Below, one piece after another: positions 12,985 through 23,650 of a DNA stretch of 64,000 bases. The stretch spans positions 50,299,807 to 50,363,806 of the forward strand of contig CM060107.1 in assembly GCA_030522415.1 (NCBI GenBank), given 5' to 3'. The notes under the pieces are model-generated. The model saw only the letters and a program-made list of their open reading frames with translations. It was not told where the DNA came from and searched no databases. Within the stretch, counting starts at the first letter, position 1; each line of letters starts with the position of its first letter. Both the position numbers and the translations under genes were made by a program. This DNA is from Channallabes apus. Taxonomy: Eukaryota > Chordata > Actinopteri > Siluriformes > Clariidae.

Positions 12985-14415
12985 TATGCTGCTGCTAAAT
13001 TATCTGGCAAGAAAAGGGCCTGACTCCAAGATGGTTGCTGGGTTCACCGTATCCTCTATCTGGGACATGATGGAATCTTCCAAATCCCTGGAGCAGCCCA
13101 TTAACAACGTACTTTTCAATCGCCAAATCAATGGAGTCCTATGCCAAATTGTCGACAGGTTCATTCTTTCTGTCCCATATCTATGGTCTTAAATGATTTT
13201 ATTAATTCAACATCTGTTATTCCTGCCTTTTATAATACCAATGAAAAAATAATAGTAAATAAAATTCAATAATATAAAACGTTTAATGATTACCATAGCT
13301 CGGTGGTTCATCTGTTGGCATATCAGAAGGTCACGGGCTCAAACCTGAGCAAAGCCTTTAACAATAAACTGCTCATGTGTCTATTGAGAGAAATGTAAGT
13401 CGCCCTGAATCACAGCGTCTGACAAATGCCCTAAATGTAAAAATATTTTACAGACATTCTGGTCCAGAATTCTCCCTCAGCCTTCTTCTTTTTCCCTGTA
13501 ATAAGTGGCACAGTTTTGTAAAAAAAAAAAAAGAAACACGGCCAGAGTTTATTCTGGTGTTCCATTAGATTTTTTTATACAATGGAATAATCAGGCTGCG
13601 CTGGGTGCTCAAGGGGCGGTGAAGTTGACAATTATCATGTAAGCATGAATTCCTCCGTCTTGAAGACTGTTACAAAGTGCCATCACTAGAGGCTCCTTCC
13701 AAACATGTTGAACATTTCCCTATAAAAAAAAACTTCACCATATCCACTGGTATATACGTTTCATATTTATGCATGAAGCAGAAGCCACACACGTTTTACA
13801 GCTGCTGTTATATGAAATGAGCCAATTTCTAACCAATCAGATTTAAGAATGCAACAGAGTTATACACCTAATTGTCTGATTCTTGGTTCATATTCAATTC
13901 AACCTACTTAATGACACATAATTAAAACGTAATTTAAAGCTCATTTTCTTGGTGTCTAGGCACGTACGGGTACGGGAGTTTGATGAGCGTTTTACGTCCA
14001 TCATATTTGGTTACAACTCTGGTGATGATTATTACCAGGACGGAAGTTCTTATCACAAGCTTCCCCAGATATCTGTCCCTGTACTGTGCCTCAACGCAGC
14101 AGATGATCCCTTCTCCCCAAAACATGGTAAGAAACACATTATCACTTCTCTGTGTGAAAGATATGTATCGATCTTGTTCCTAATGTCATCTTCCTGCTTT
14201 CTTTCTCTCTCCACAGCTTCCCGGAAGCTCTGGCTCAGCACTCACCGAATGTAGCTCTCCTAATAACATCACATGGAGGGCACGTCGGATTTCTTGAGGG
14301 CCTTTTCCCACACTGTGAGAGCTACATGCATCGGGTGTTTGGCAAGTTCATCCAAGCAGCTTTTGAGCACCAAAAGGAACTAAAGGAGGCCTGCAGTAAC
14401 ACAGACCAATTTTAA
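12985..14415 (+). pseudogene. ABHD1/ABHD3-like hydrolase fragment, copy C
   Basis: Tandem-duplicate twin of copy A: blocks 12,985-13,158, 13,960-14,126 and 14,217-14,415. It has the same lost short exon, the same extra G in the second block and the same missing T at the start of the last block. The shared lesions show it was already a pseudogene when the 11.8-kb unit duplicated. Confidence 0.85.
13293..13441 (+). repeat. Teleost tRNA-derived SINE (copy C intron)
   Basis: Orthologous-position copy of the SINE at 1,482-1,630, inside the second tandem unit. Confidence 0.8.
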
Positions 14416-14923
14416 AAACAGGAGAAAAATAAAAATGCAATAAACACTGACTGATTTGTACATAGTTAAAAGTTATTGGAAGAAGTAGCCACTATGAAAA
14501 AGGCTGCAAGAAGACTCAATCACCCTCAACTGAGAGGTGAATTAATTCGGATGATATTTATTTGGACTGATATTCATTAACTGTGTTGATTTCAGAAAAC
14601 CTTAAATGGATTCAAACTCATGCTCTAGAGTTATGCTTAAACTTATGTTAAGACATCATTTAATTCATTCATTTCCTTCACTTATTTCATTCATTCCATT
14701 TATGTACATATTTACTCAATTATTTAGAAATTGTTTCATTTTGTTTGTTTTTTTTCACCTTATTTATTTCATACTGTATATGTACGTTTTTTTTTTTTTT
14801 TGTTCATTTCTTTATAGTAAGATTTTATTGTTATATTTTATTGTTATTTTAAGATGTTTTATTTTATTTTGGAGAAACGTTTATTCAGTGTGGTAAAAAC
14901 GTGCATCACTTTGAACAGACTAT

Positions 14924-17526
14924 AGAACTTGTTAGTTTTTTAAGTTACTTAAAGATAAGAAGAATAAGCGTTACCAGAGGGTGAGAGCCCCGAATTGTTG
15001 AGAAGGATTTGAAGAAGAAAAATAAATTTGGCATGAGCTTGTCTGATGCTAAACGCTGTTTGTTGAAAGGGGAATCAAATGAGTTTCCTCTCGGGCGTTG
15101 TGATTGGCCGGATCTGCGTGTGACAACCCCACCTCCGCCTCTTCTGCTTACTCGCAAAAGGTGTTTATTTTTCAGTGTGTTCATCTAAATCTGTTGTTTT
15201 ATCCACATTTTTACGTAGGACTGTGCTTATTATGTCTTTTAAAAAGTTCTCCAACACTAGAGCTGAGGTGACGGTGTGGAGTGATTAGTAATAATGGAAA
15301 AAAACAAAGTTGATCCGTGAATTATTAGTGCACTTTGTGTACAATAATGTACAAAATTGAGTAAATGTAATGGAAATCAAAAGTTAATGCAATGGTTACC
15401 CTAAGTGAAAAGGAGTAAAATAATTGAGTAGATATGATTGAAATGGAAGGTAGAAGAAACTGAAAATTAGACTATTATTTAACAAACAAATGTGCTATAT
15501 TTACTAAATATTTTAGTAGAGACAAATATGAGACAAAAATAGAGAGAGAAATAAAGGGAGCTTTTACTCTAATAAGTGTGTTCTGTTATTCTGCACAATC
15601 AAACATCCCGCTTTGACTTGAATGTCACTTAGTGTACATGTCTTTGTCCCTTGTGTAAAAATGATACCTAACTTTATTTACGCATCAACTATATAATTTT
15701 TTTTTTTTACTTTAGTTACTGGAAAATCTAGTATATTCTAGTGGATTCAATATATTCTGGATTCAATATACTGTAGGTAAAGTGAAATATTTCAAGCCTT
15801 GTTTCAATTTCTATCTTGGATTCAATGGTTACACATTTAATACTTCTGAAACATTTTTTAAAAATTGACATTTACCTCCTGTTTTATCTTCATTCAACTT
15901 CTATTCTTTAGTGGGGTTGGTGCTGTGAAAGAGATATTGAAAATATATAAAGTTTCACAAAAATAGATTAAAAATCAGTTTTAGTTTTTTTTACGTACAT
16001 ATCACAACATACATAACATATTTCAGTTCAATATTTTAATTTTATATTACTTTCTCCGAATTATAATTCTGAGAGAAATGTTGTACTTTTACTTAGAACA
16101 TTTATTTCATCAACAGCCATTTTAATAATGGTTAAGTACACTGTTTTGTTTGATTTTAAGTGTCTGTATTAGCGCCGCTTTAGCAGAGCAGTTCGGTGGT
16201 TGGAACAAACAAGCAAAATCACACTGAACCCCAGGACTGGCCTGTTGCTAGCTATCGTTAGCTATGTAGCTCGGCAGTGACAGGAATCAGAACAGTAACT
16301 GACAGCCTATAAAGTTGTGTATACAGACAGACAGTCATTATTTCAGTAACTTGTGTTAGCTGTTTACTCACCAGGATTTGTAAGGAATGTTCCAGAATGT
16401 TCCAAGTGCTTCATGTCCATTCTCACAGCCTTCCAGATTTCCCATGAGCACTTGCACAAGGCAATTTACTTATTTAAGTTTTTGTTGTTAAACATAAAGA
16501 ATATTGAGTTGTAATGAGATTTACCTCGTCTTTCTCTTTGTAGTTCCGAGCTCTCTTTGTCATGTCGTTTATGTGTTTGTGTAAGTTGGTGGTGTTACCA
16601 CAGCGAATCACCTTTTAAGAGACGTCGCAATTTGCTGTGTTTTCATTCACAGCAGTAAAATACCTCCACACAGCGCTCCGTTTTTTATCTGCCGACTCCG
16701 TGATACCCAGTCAGACACACACCGCGCGCGCTCTCACTCTCTCTGCAGGTGCTTGTTTTAGGCGCTGCTGAGTCACGTGATGGTAGGGCAATAAAACACA
16801 GCAGAGCGGGGAGGGGTGTGCAACGTGCGCGACGTGTGAAAGGAGCTGCATAAGAGAAAGCGTTATATACAAGCCCATTCTAAATATTATATTTCATGCA
16901 AAATAAATAAAATCACGGGTTTAAAAAAAAAAAAAGCCCTTAATAGCGATATTTTGACTTTTGGATAGATCATTTTCGATACAACCCCTAGAATCGGTAG
17001 TATCGATATTAAGGATCGATACGCCCACCCCTATCGTATATATAAGCATATGTAAAACCAGCTAGACTTTTCTGCTGGATCAGCTAAGCATTCCATTCCT
17101 GACAAAATGATCATGGCACAAAGTGCACTAATAATTCACAGATCAACTTTTGTTTCTTCCATTATTACTAATCACTCCACACCGTCACCTTAGCTCTAGT
17201 GTTAGAGAACTTTTTAAAAGACATAAGCACAGTCCAATGCAAAAATGTGGATAAAACAACAGATTTAGATGAACACACTGAAAAATAAACACCTTTTGCG
17301 ACTAAGCAGAAGAGGCGGAGGTGGGGTTGTCACACGCAGATCCGGCCAATCACAACGCCCGAGAGGAAACTCATTTGACTCCCCTTTCAACAAACAGCAT
17401 TTAGCATCAGACAAGCTCACACCGAATTTATTTTTCTTCTTCAAATCCTTCTAAACAATTCGGGCCTCTCACCCTCTGGTAACGCTTATTCTTCTCTTTA
17501 AGTAACTTAAAAAACTAACAAGTTCT
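14924..17526. mobile_element. Long-TIR element, copy C (both arms complete)
   Basis: The best copy: left arm 14,924-15,341 and right arm 17,114-17,526 are inverted repeats of about 415 bp, running from AGAACTTGTTAG to CTAACAAGTTCT. The total is ~2.6 kb with no transposase-like ORF. No clear target-site duplication is seen at the ends. The small ORFs in the arms (for example 14,945-15,184 and 17,269-17,454) are the same inverted-repeat sequence read on opposite strands, not genes. Confidence 0.7.
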
Positions 17527-17627
17527 ACACTCTGAAAAATAAACACCTTTTGCGACTAAGCAGAAGAGGCGGGGTTTCGTCACACGCAGATCCGGCCAAT
17601 CACAACGCCCGAGAGGAAACCCATTTG
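17527..17627. repeat. Extra fragment of the long-TIR arm
   Basis: Directly after the right arm of copy C, ~100 bp of arm sequence recur (CTGAAAAATAAACACCTTTT...CCGAGAGGAAACCCATTTGA) with a small deletion in the GGGG run. It sits next to ABHD fragment E, repeating the pairing of this element with ABHD copies. Confidence 0.75.
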
Positions 17628-17696
17628 AGGGTTAAGACATTAGGAACAAGATCGATACACATCTTTCACACAAAGAAGTGATAATGGGATTTTTAC

Positions 17697-17854
17697 CATG
17701 TTTTGGGGAGAAGGGATCATCTGCTGCGTTGAGGCACAGTACAGGGACAGATATCTGGGGAAGCTTGATAAGGACTTGTGTCCTGGTAATCATCACCGGA
17801 GTTGTAACCAAATATTATAGACATAAAACGCTCAAACTCCCGTATCGTACGTGC
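17697..17854 (-). pseudogene. ABHD1/ABHD3-like exon fragment, copy E
   Basis: Single exon-like block on the minus strand (AG before 17,854, GT after 17,697). It matches the acid-motif exon of copies A-D. It lacks the extra G seen in the other four copies, so the start of this exon reads in the ancestral frame, but one codon is lost in FDER. Homology extends to about 17,640 and 17,960 in the flanking introns. It is a fifth, separately diverged copy. Confidence 0.75.
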
Positions 17855-17965
17855 CTAGACACCAAGAATATGAGTTTTAAATAAAGTATGTTTTGTGTGT
17901 CATTAAGTATGCTGAATTGAATATAAAGCAAGAATCAGACAATTTGGCGTACAACTCTTTTCCAT

Positions 17966-19200
17966 GTCATTTTTGGATGTCCAATTTCCGTCCATTGATG
18001 GGGTTGTTTTGTAACGCCAGGCAACATCTTTTTTCGACGTCTACCGCACGTCTGATGTTGACGTCGGTGGGACCTCCATGTAAGGGCTATTTATATTCCA
18101 AAATTGGTCGAAACGTGGTCGTTTGTGCACATCTTTTCAACATTAAATTTTGACTCAACACAATTTTTATACAACTTCTATGTAGTCCTATGTTTCAAGA
18201 GGGTGGATGACATGTTTCCTGTATCATGTATTCATTTTCCTGTATAGCTTTATTTGGCTCAGCAGTTTGAACTGGAAATGCATTACACCTTTGTATGCTT
18301 ATCACCTGCTGCTGAAACAATCAAATGGAGTTTTTGGAAATGATCTTGAACAGTATGCCACCTTCTGAAATAGGACTAGATCATGTCTACCAACGTAGTG
18401 TTTTTCCGCTAGAAGGATCTTGGAGAGATGAGTTGGCTTGATTGCTTCCCAATGCAAGCGGCTGGGAGTACTTTATTTCTTCACAGCACACAAAGCATGG
18501 GAAACACATGCCAGACCCAATTCAGCCTTAGCATGAATCAGAGCACATTCAACAGGTCACACACATACATAACACACCCAACTTGGCCGAAGCCACCAAC
18601 CCAAACACCTTTCCCAACAGGGTGGACACACAGCAACCCCCCGCAAAGCATGACGGTCGTCAGCCGCCGCACCGCCCACGCCACACTGCCCCCACCCGAG
18701 CTGTGACCGTCCCCGGTCACCATGACTCTCTCAGTCTTGGAGGCGTGAAGGCGGTCGGCGCTGTGAACGGCGGAGTCCTTTTGGGGGGGAGGGAGGAGCG
18801 CAAACATTGTCTGGAGGCGGTCCGGCCTCCGCAGAGTTCAATGTTTCACGGCGTGTGGCTGGTAGGAGCAAGACGGTCTCGGTGGAGCACAACTCACCCA
18901 CCCCGCCAGCTGCACCCGGTAAACGACATTGGAGAGCTGAGCAATTACCATACAGGGGCCCACCCAGTGGGACATAAGCTAGTCCTAAAACACATACTGC
19001 CACTGCCATAGACGTCCAAAAAAAAAAAAAAAAAAAAGCCAGATTAGGTCAAATGTTGAATGTCAAAATGACGTCCAAGTTGGGTCATGGTTGTACGTCC
19101 AAATAGTGGACCTAGTTTGGACGTTGAGTAGACCGACGGACCCAATATAGACATGATCTGCACGTCTATCCGACATCCAATGTTTAGTGGGCCTGAGGGG
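17966..19200. mobile_element. Uncharacterised element with GGATGTC/GACATCC-type ends
   Basis: Between ABHD fragments E and D. The left part has TTTTTGGATGTCCAATTTCC, the right part CTATCCGACATCCAATG followed by TTTAGTGGGCC, and GACGTC/GGACGT words recur near both sides (18,040-18,070 and 19,070-19,130). A poly-A run lies at 19,019-19,037. I read it as a DNA-transposon-like unit that also holds a gypsy remnant. The exact ends are uncertain. Confidence 0.4.
18700..18990 (-). pseudogene. Ty3/gypsy integrase C-terminal remnant
   Basis: In one minus-strand frame a segment reads like the C-terminal part of a gypsy pol polyprotein (a GP.MV..LS.VVYRVQL pattern), followed by a proline-rich tail. It is much more GC-rich than its surroundings. 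No LTRs or other domains are seen. Other long ORFs across this block are shadows. Confidence 0.4.
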
Positions 19201-21114
19201 CATTAAAACTGACAAGATTCTGTTTAACGAAACCTTGTTAGGATATATTTTTATAGTGTTTATACTGTAGAGATGAATTAAAACGAAGTGCATTTCCATT
19301 CAGAACTTTAGATATATTCATTACAAACAGGAATCTCATATCTTAAAATATTGGGTTTGATACATTTTTGCACTGGTCATTTTCCACAGCAGAACTGTTA
19401 TACAACATGCATCTTCAGTCGCAGAAAACCCCAAGGATTTGCAGCATGAGTTTGAATTCATTTAGGGTTTTCTGAAATCAACACAGTTAAAGGATATCAG
19501 TCCAAATAAATATCATCCGAATTAATTTACCTCTTAGTTGAAGGTGATTGAGTCTTCTTACAGCCTTTTTCAAAGTGGCTACTTCTTCCAATAACTTTTA
19601 ACTATGTGCAATCAGTCAGTGTTTATTGCATTTTTGTTTTTCTGCGGTTTTAAAAATTGGTCTGTTGCTGTAGGCCTCCTTTAGTTCCTTTTGGTGCTCA
19701 AAAGCTGCTTGGATGAACTTGCCAAACACCCGATGCATGTAGCTCTCACAGTGTGGGAAAAGGCCCTCAAGAAATCCGACGTGCCTTCCATGTGATGTTA
19801 TTAGGAGAGCTACATTCGGTGAGTGCTGAGCCAGAGCTTCCGGGAAAGCTGTGGAGAGAGAAAGAAAGCAGTAAGATGACATTAGGAACAAGATCGATAC
19901 AGATCTTTCACACAAAGAAGTGATAATGGGTTTCTTACCATGTTTTGGGGAGAAGGGATCATCTGCTGCGTTGAGGCACAGTACAGGGACAGATATCTGG
20001 GGAAGCTTGTGATAAGGACTTGTGTCCTGGTAATCACCACCAGAGTTGTAATCAAATATGATAGACGTAAAACGCTCATCAAACGCCTGTATCCGTACGT
20101 GCCTAGACACCAAGAAAATGAGTTTTAAATTAAGTATGTTTTAATTGTGTCATTAAGTAGGCTGAATTGAATATAAACCAAGAATCAGACAATTTGGTGT
20201 ATAACTCTGTTGAATTCTTAAATCTGATTGGTTAGAAATTGGCTCATTTCATACAACAGCAGCTGTAAAACATGCGTGTGGCTTCTGCTTCATGCATAAA
20301 TATGAAACGTATATATACCAGTGGATATGGTGAAGTTTTTTTTATAGGGAAATGTTCAACATGTTTGGAAGGAGCCTCCAGTGACGGCACTTTGTAACAG
20401 TCTTCAAGACGGAGGACTTCATGCTTACATGATAAGCTGCAGCTTTTTTTCAACCAAAAAAAGTTGTTTATAGCATCTACATCATAAACAACAACAGAAA
20501 ATTAAATGTTTTGTGTACGTTCCACAGCTTTAAATGTCAACTTCTTTACTTTTTGAAAAACATTAGAGACTCTCCTTGAATTGTTGCGATATAAGAGAGA
20601 TAAAAGACTTCAGTACACTTTGTTATATTAACATAATCTACATTAGAGTGCAAAAGTTTCTTAAACCTATCTAATATAAAAAATTTTATGCTTTCTTCCT
20701 TTTTATCTTAAGGGTATGCACACTTTTGCACTTTCTAGAATTCTGTATTTCAGAAGAATGATGACGTGAGGAAAAGTAAATAAAGGAGTAAATACCTTTA
20801 ACACATTGTCTACGTTGATCACCCTGTCCAGCATTTTTCTGTTTCTGAGGAGAGAGAGTGAGCCACAAGCATTAACACCAACATTCACAGATCTGTTTGA
20901 AGGTGCAACAGTCATTTCCTAAACCTTTAGACTAATACACATAACCTTAAAAAGGCCTCTTGAGAGTCAGACGCTCCTGAACACACATTTACTCCACCCC
21001 TTTTGAGTTTGAAATCAGCCAGCACCCAGCGCAGCCTGATTATTCCATTGTATAAAAAAAAAAAAAAAAAGAAAAGAAAAATCGAATGGAACACCACCAG
21101 AATAAACTCTGGCC

Positions 21115-22907
21115 TGTCACGGATGGAGGTGTACCGGGCTGGTGTTATCGTCATGGGCTCACAAAAGGCAGGCATAAACGCAGAGGGTTCTGGTGTAAAT
21201 AATAAAGCCTCTTATTTAAAACGAACAAATCAAAACTCAAACCAAATAAACACTGGCTCTTTCAGCTCAACATACACACAGACTTTAAACAGAACACACG
21301 GGATACAAACTTGAACATGAAGCGGGGAACTATAACACTGTACTCAAGCTCGAGGTTACAACACAGGGTACACAACAGTCAGGCTCTAATACCTGGGACA
21401 GTGAACAGGGCTCTGTGTTGTGACACAGGCTAAACGACAGTCAGGCTCTAATACCTGGGACAGGAAACAGACATACTGTGTTGCGACACTCGGCTTGAGA
21501 CATACTGGTGTTAAGACATGGAACAGGTAACTTGAACTCAAACAGACGTAGGGGAACCTGTGCTTCTACGGGCGACACACACACACTCCAGGGAGCTAGA
21601 CTCGCACCTCTGGGCACGTCGTGCACGCACTCTCCCCCCTCTGGGCACGTCGTGCACGCACTCTCCCCCCTCTGGGCACGTCGTGCACGCACTCTCCCCC
21701 CTCTGGGCACGTCGTGCACGCACTCTCCCCCCTCTGGGCACGTCGTGCACGCACTCTCCCCCCTCTGGGCACGTCGTGCACGCACTCTCCCCCCTCTGGG
21801 CACGTCGTGCACGCACTCTCCCCCCTCTGGGCACGTCGTGCACGCACTCTCCCCCCTCTGGGCACGTCGTGCACGCACTCTCCCCCCTCTGGGCACGTCG
21901 TGCACGCACTCTCCCCCCTCTGGGCACGTCGTGCACGCACTCTCCCCCCTCTGGGCACGTCGTGCACGCACTCTCCCCCCTCTGGGCACGTCGTGCACGC
22001 ACTCTCCCCCCTCTGGGCACGTCGTGCACGCACTCTCCCCCCTCTGGGCACGTCGTGCACGCACTCTCCCACCTCTGGGCACGTCGTGCACGCACTCTCC
22101 CACCTCTGGGCACGTCGTGCACGCACTCTCCCACCTCTGGGCACGTCGTGCACGCACTCTCCCACCTCTGGGCACGTCGTGCACGCACTCTCCCACCTCT
22201 GGGCACGTCGTGCACGCACTCTCCCACCTCTGGGCACGTCGTGCACGCACTCTCCCACCTCTGGGCACGTCGTGCACGCACTCTCCCACCTCTGGGCACG
22301 TCGTGCACGCACTCTCCCACCTCTGGGCACGTCGTGCACGCACTCTCCCACCCAGGGACATCACACACTCTCACACCTAGACACCTCATACACTCTCCAC
22401 TCCAGGCACACATACCTAGCCCTAAATACACACATACCTATAACCATATATACACACTCATAACCCAGCATTTCTCACACTCATCCATAGAAGGTAAACA
22501 TGCTTAGAGCTTAGACTAATGGGGGGAGACATTGCAAAACATGAGGGAGAAACCAACAGAAATAACCCAAAAACAATAATACACCACACACACACACACT
22601 TCACAATAATCAAAACACAGGTACATCTAAACATACACTCACACATTTAACCAAGACAACCTGCCTACAGAGCCAGATGAACATAAATAAACAAAAAGAA
22701 CAAAATTAAAGCCCACTAGACAATGTTAATGCTTGACCCAGTTTCCCAGAGCTAACAGCTTTTTATCAGGTTGCTAATGAGCCACCTCGGCACAGGTGAC
22801 ACTTAGTCGTCACCTGACCGAGGTGCCTTCTGGGAAACTGGGTCTTCAAACAAAAAACTACAAAACGTAAACGTGACCACAGTGCCCTCTAGGGGCAGTC
22901 CCTTACA
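21115..22907 (-). mobile_element. TG...CA LTR-like element (solo LTR), copy 1
   Basis: Inserted in the ABHD copy D intron. It is absent at the same place in copies A and C, and is flanked by the 5-bp duplication TGGCC (21,110-21,114 and 22,908-22,912). Read on the minus strand it starts TGTAAGGGACTGCCCC and ends CGTGACA. Near its 5' end is GATAAAAAGCTGTTAGCTC, a TATA-like element. The same family occurs at 56,522-58,769 with an independent 5-bp duplication. TG...CA ends, 5-bp TSD and TATA near one end fit a long solo LTR. The body is dominated by minisatellites. Confidence 0.75.
21603..22350. repeat. 31-bp minisatellite, ~24 copies
   Basis: Unit TCTGGGCACGTCGTGCACGC followed by ACTCTCCCCCC (31 bp). 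Units up to about 22,065 carry CCCCCC and all later units CCCACC, with one sharp switch. Because 31 is not a multiple of 3 and no frame contains a stop, several frames on both strands stay open, giving spurious ORFs of 250-315 codons with 31-residue periods. Confidence 0.95.
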
Positions 22908-23015
22908 TGGCCGTGTTTTTTTTGTTTTTTTTTTAAACAAAACTGTGCCACTTATTACAGGGAAAAAGAAGAAGGCTGAGGGAAAATTCTGGACCAGAAT
23001 GGCTGTAAAATATTT

Positions 23016-23163
23016 TTACATTTAGGGCATTTGTCAGACGCTGTGATTCAGGGCGACTTACATTTCTCTCATTAGACACATGAGCAGTTTATTGTTAAAG
23101 GCTTTGCTCAGGTTTGAGCCTGTGACCTTCTGATATGCCAACAGATGAACCACCGAGCTATGG
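23016..23163 (-). repeat. Teleost tRNA-derived SINE (copy D intron)
   Basis: Same SINE at the same intronic position in the minus-strand copy D. Its presence in A, C and D dates it before their separation. Confidence 0.8.
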
Positions 23164-23650
23164 TAATCATTAAACGTTTTATATTATTATTGTATATTTT
23201 ATAATTTTATTTATTATTATTATTTCATTGGTATTATAAAAGGCAGGAATAACAGATGTTGAATTAATAAAATAATTTAAGATCGAAAGAATGAAAGAAA
23301 GAATGAACCTGTCGACAATTTGGCATAGGACTCCATTGATTTGGCGATTGAAAAGTACGTTGTTAATGGGCTGCTCCAGGGATTTGCAGGATTCGATCAT
23401 GTCCCAGATAACAGATAGGGTGAACCCAGCAACCATCTTGGAGTCAGGCCCTTTTCGTGCAGATAATTTAGCAGCAGCATCCTGAGGTTGAAAGAGAACA
23501 GGAAATGTAATGCTCAAAAAATGTTTTGTCTCACTCCCATTTCTTCTTGTTGCATATTGAGGCTCTACTTGGAACCTTCTTAAGATCCAACAATGCAAAA
23601 TAAGATTTTTTGCCATTTTTTAAGTGGTCTTAATCTTTTGATCGGGACTG

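Larger units (their letters stand above)
11819..17340. repeat. Tandem segmental duplication, copy 2
   Basis: Near-identical second copy of 1-5,527. It carries ABHD-like copy C and a more complete version of the long-TIR element, whose right arm continues to 17,526 instead of being cut at the equivalent of 5,527. The poly-A tract just before it (11,770-11,793) and the other homopolymers are the main length differences. Confidence 0.9.
19616..23481 (-). pseudogene. ABHD1/ABHD3-like hydrolase fragment, copy D (most complete)
   Basis: Four exon-like blocks on the minus strand: 23,481-23,309 (MLLLNYL region), 20,844-20,796 (49 nt, KMLDRVINVDNVLK), 20,102-19,939 ([18 protein letters not shown] acid motif) and from 19,858 to ~19,616 (HVGFLEG His motif). 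Splice sites AG/GT are all present and phases fit. Damage is one G lost near 23,460, the extra G in the third block and a small deletion near the end that removes the usual stop. The last block itself is not frameshifted at its start, unlike A-C. An AATAAA lies beyond the end. The first exons, including the GxSxG serine, are missing: homology stops at 23,650 against an LTR. The intron is split by an LTR-like element at 21,115-22,907. Confidence 0.85.

Noticed and set aside
19616..20113. 165-codon ABHD-like ORF as a working gene
   Set aside because: It runs through an intron, starts in intronic sequence and lacks the nucleophile exon. Other exons of copy D carry frame errors.
21603..22350. Regular 31-bp repeat resembling a CRISPR array
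   Set aside because: Units are contiguous with no unique spacers, and the sequence is vertebrate. It is a minisatellite.
21441..22507. Six overlapping long ORFs of 250-315 codons on both strands
   Set aside because: All are readings of the stop-free 31-bp minisatellite. The protein repeats every 31 residues in each frame, and no frame looks like a gene outside the array.
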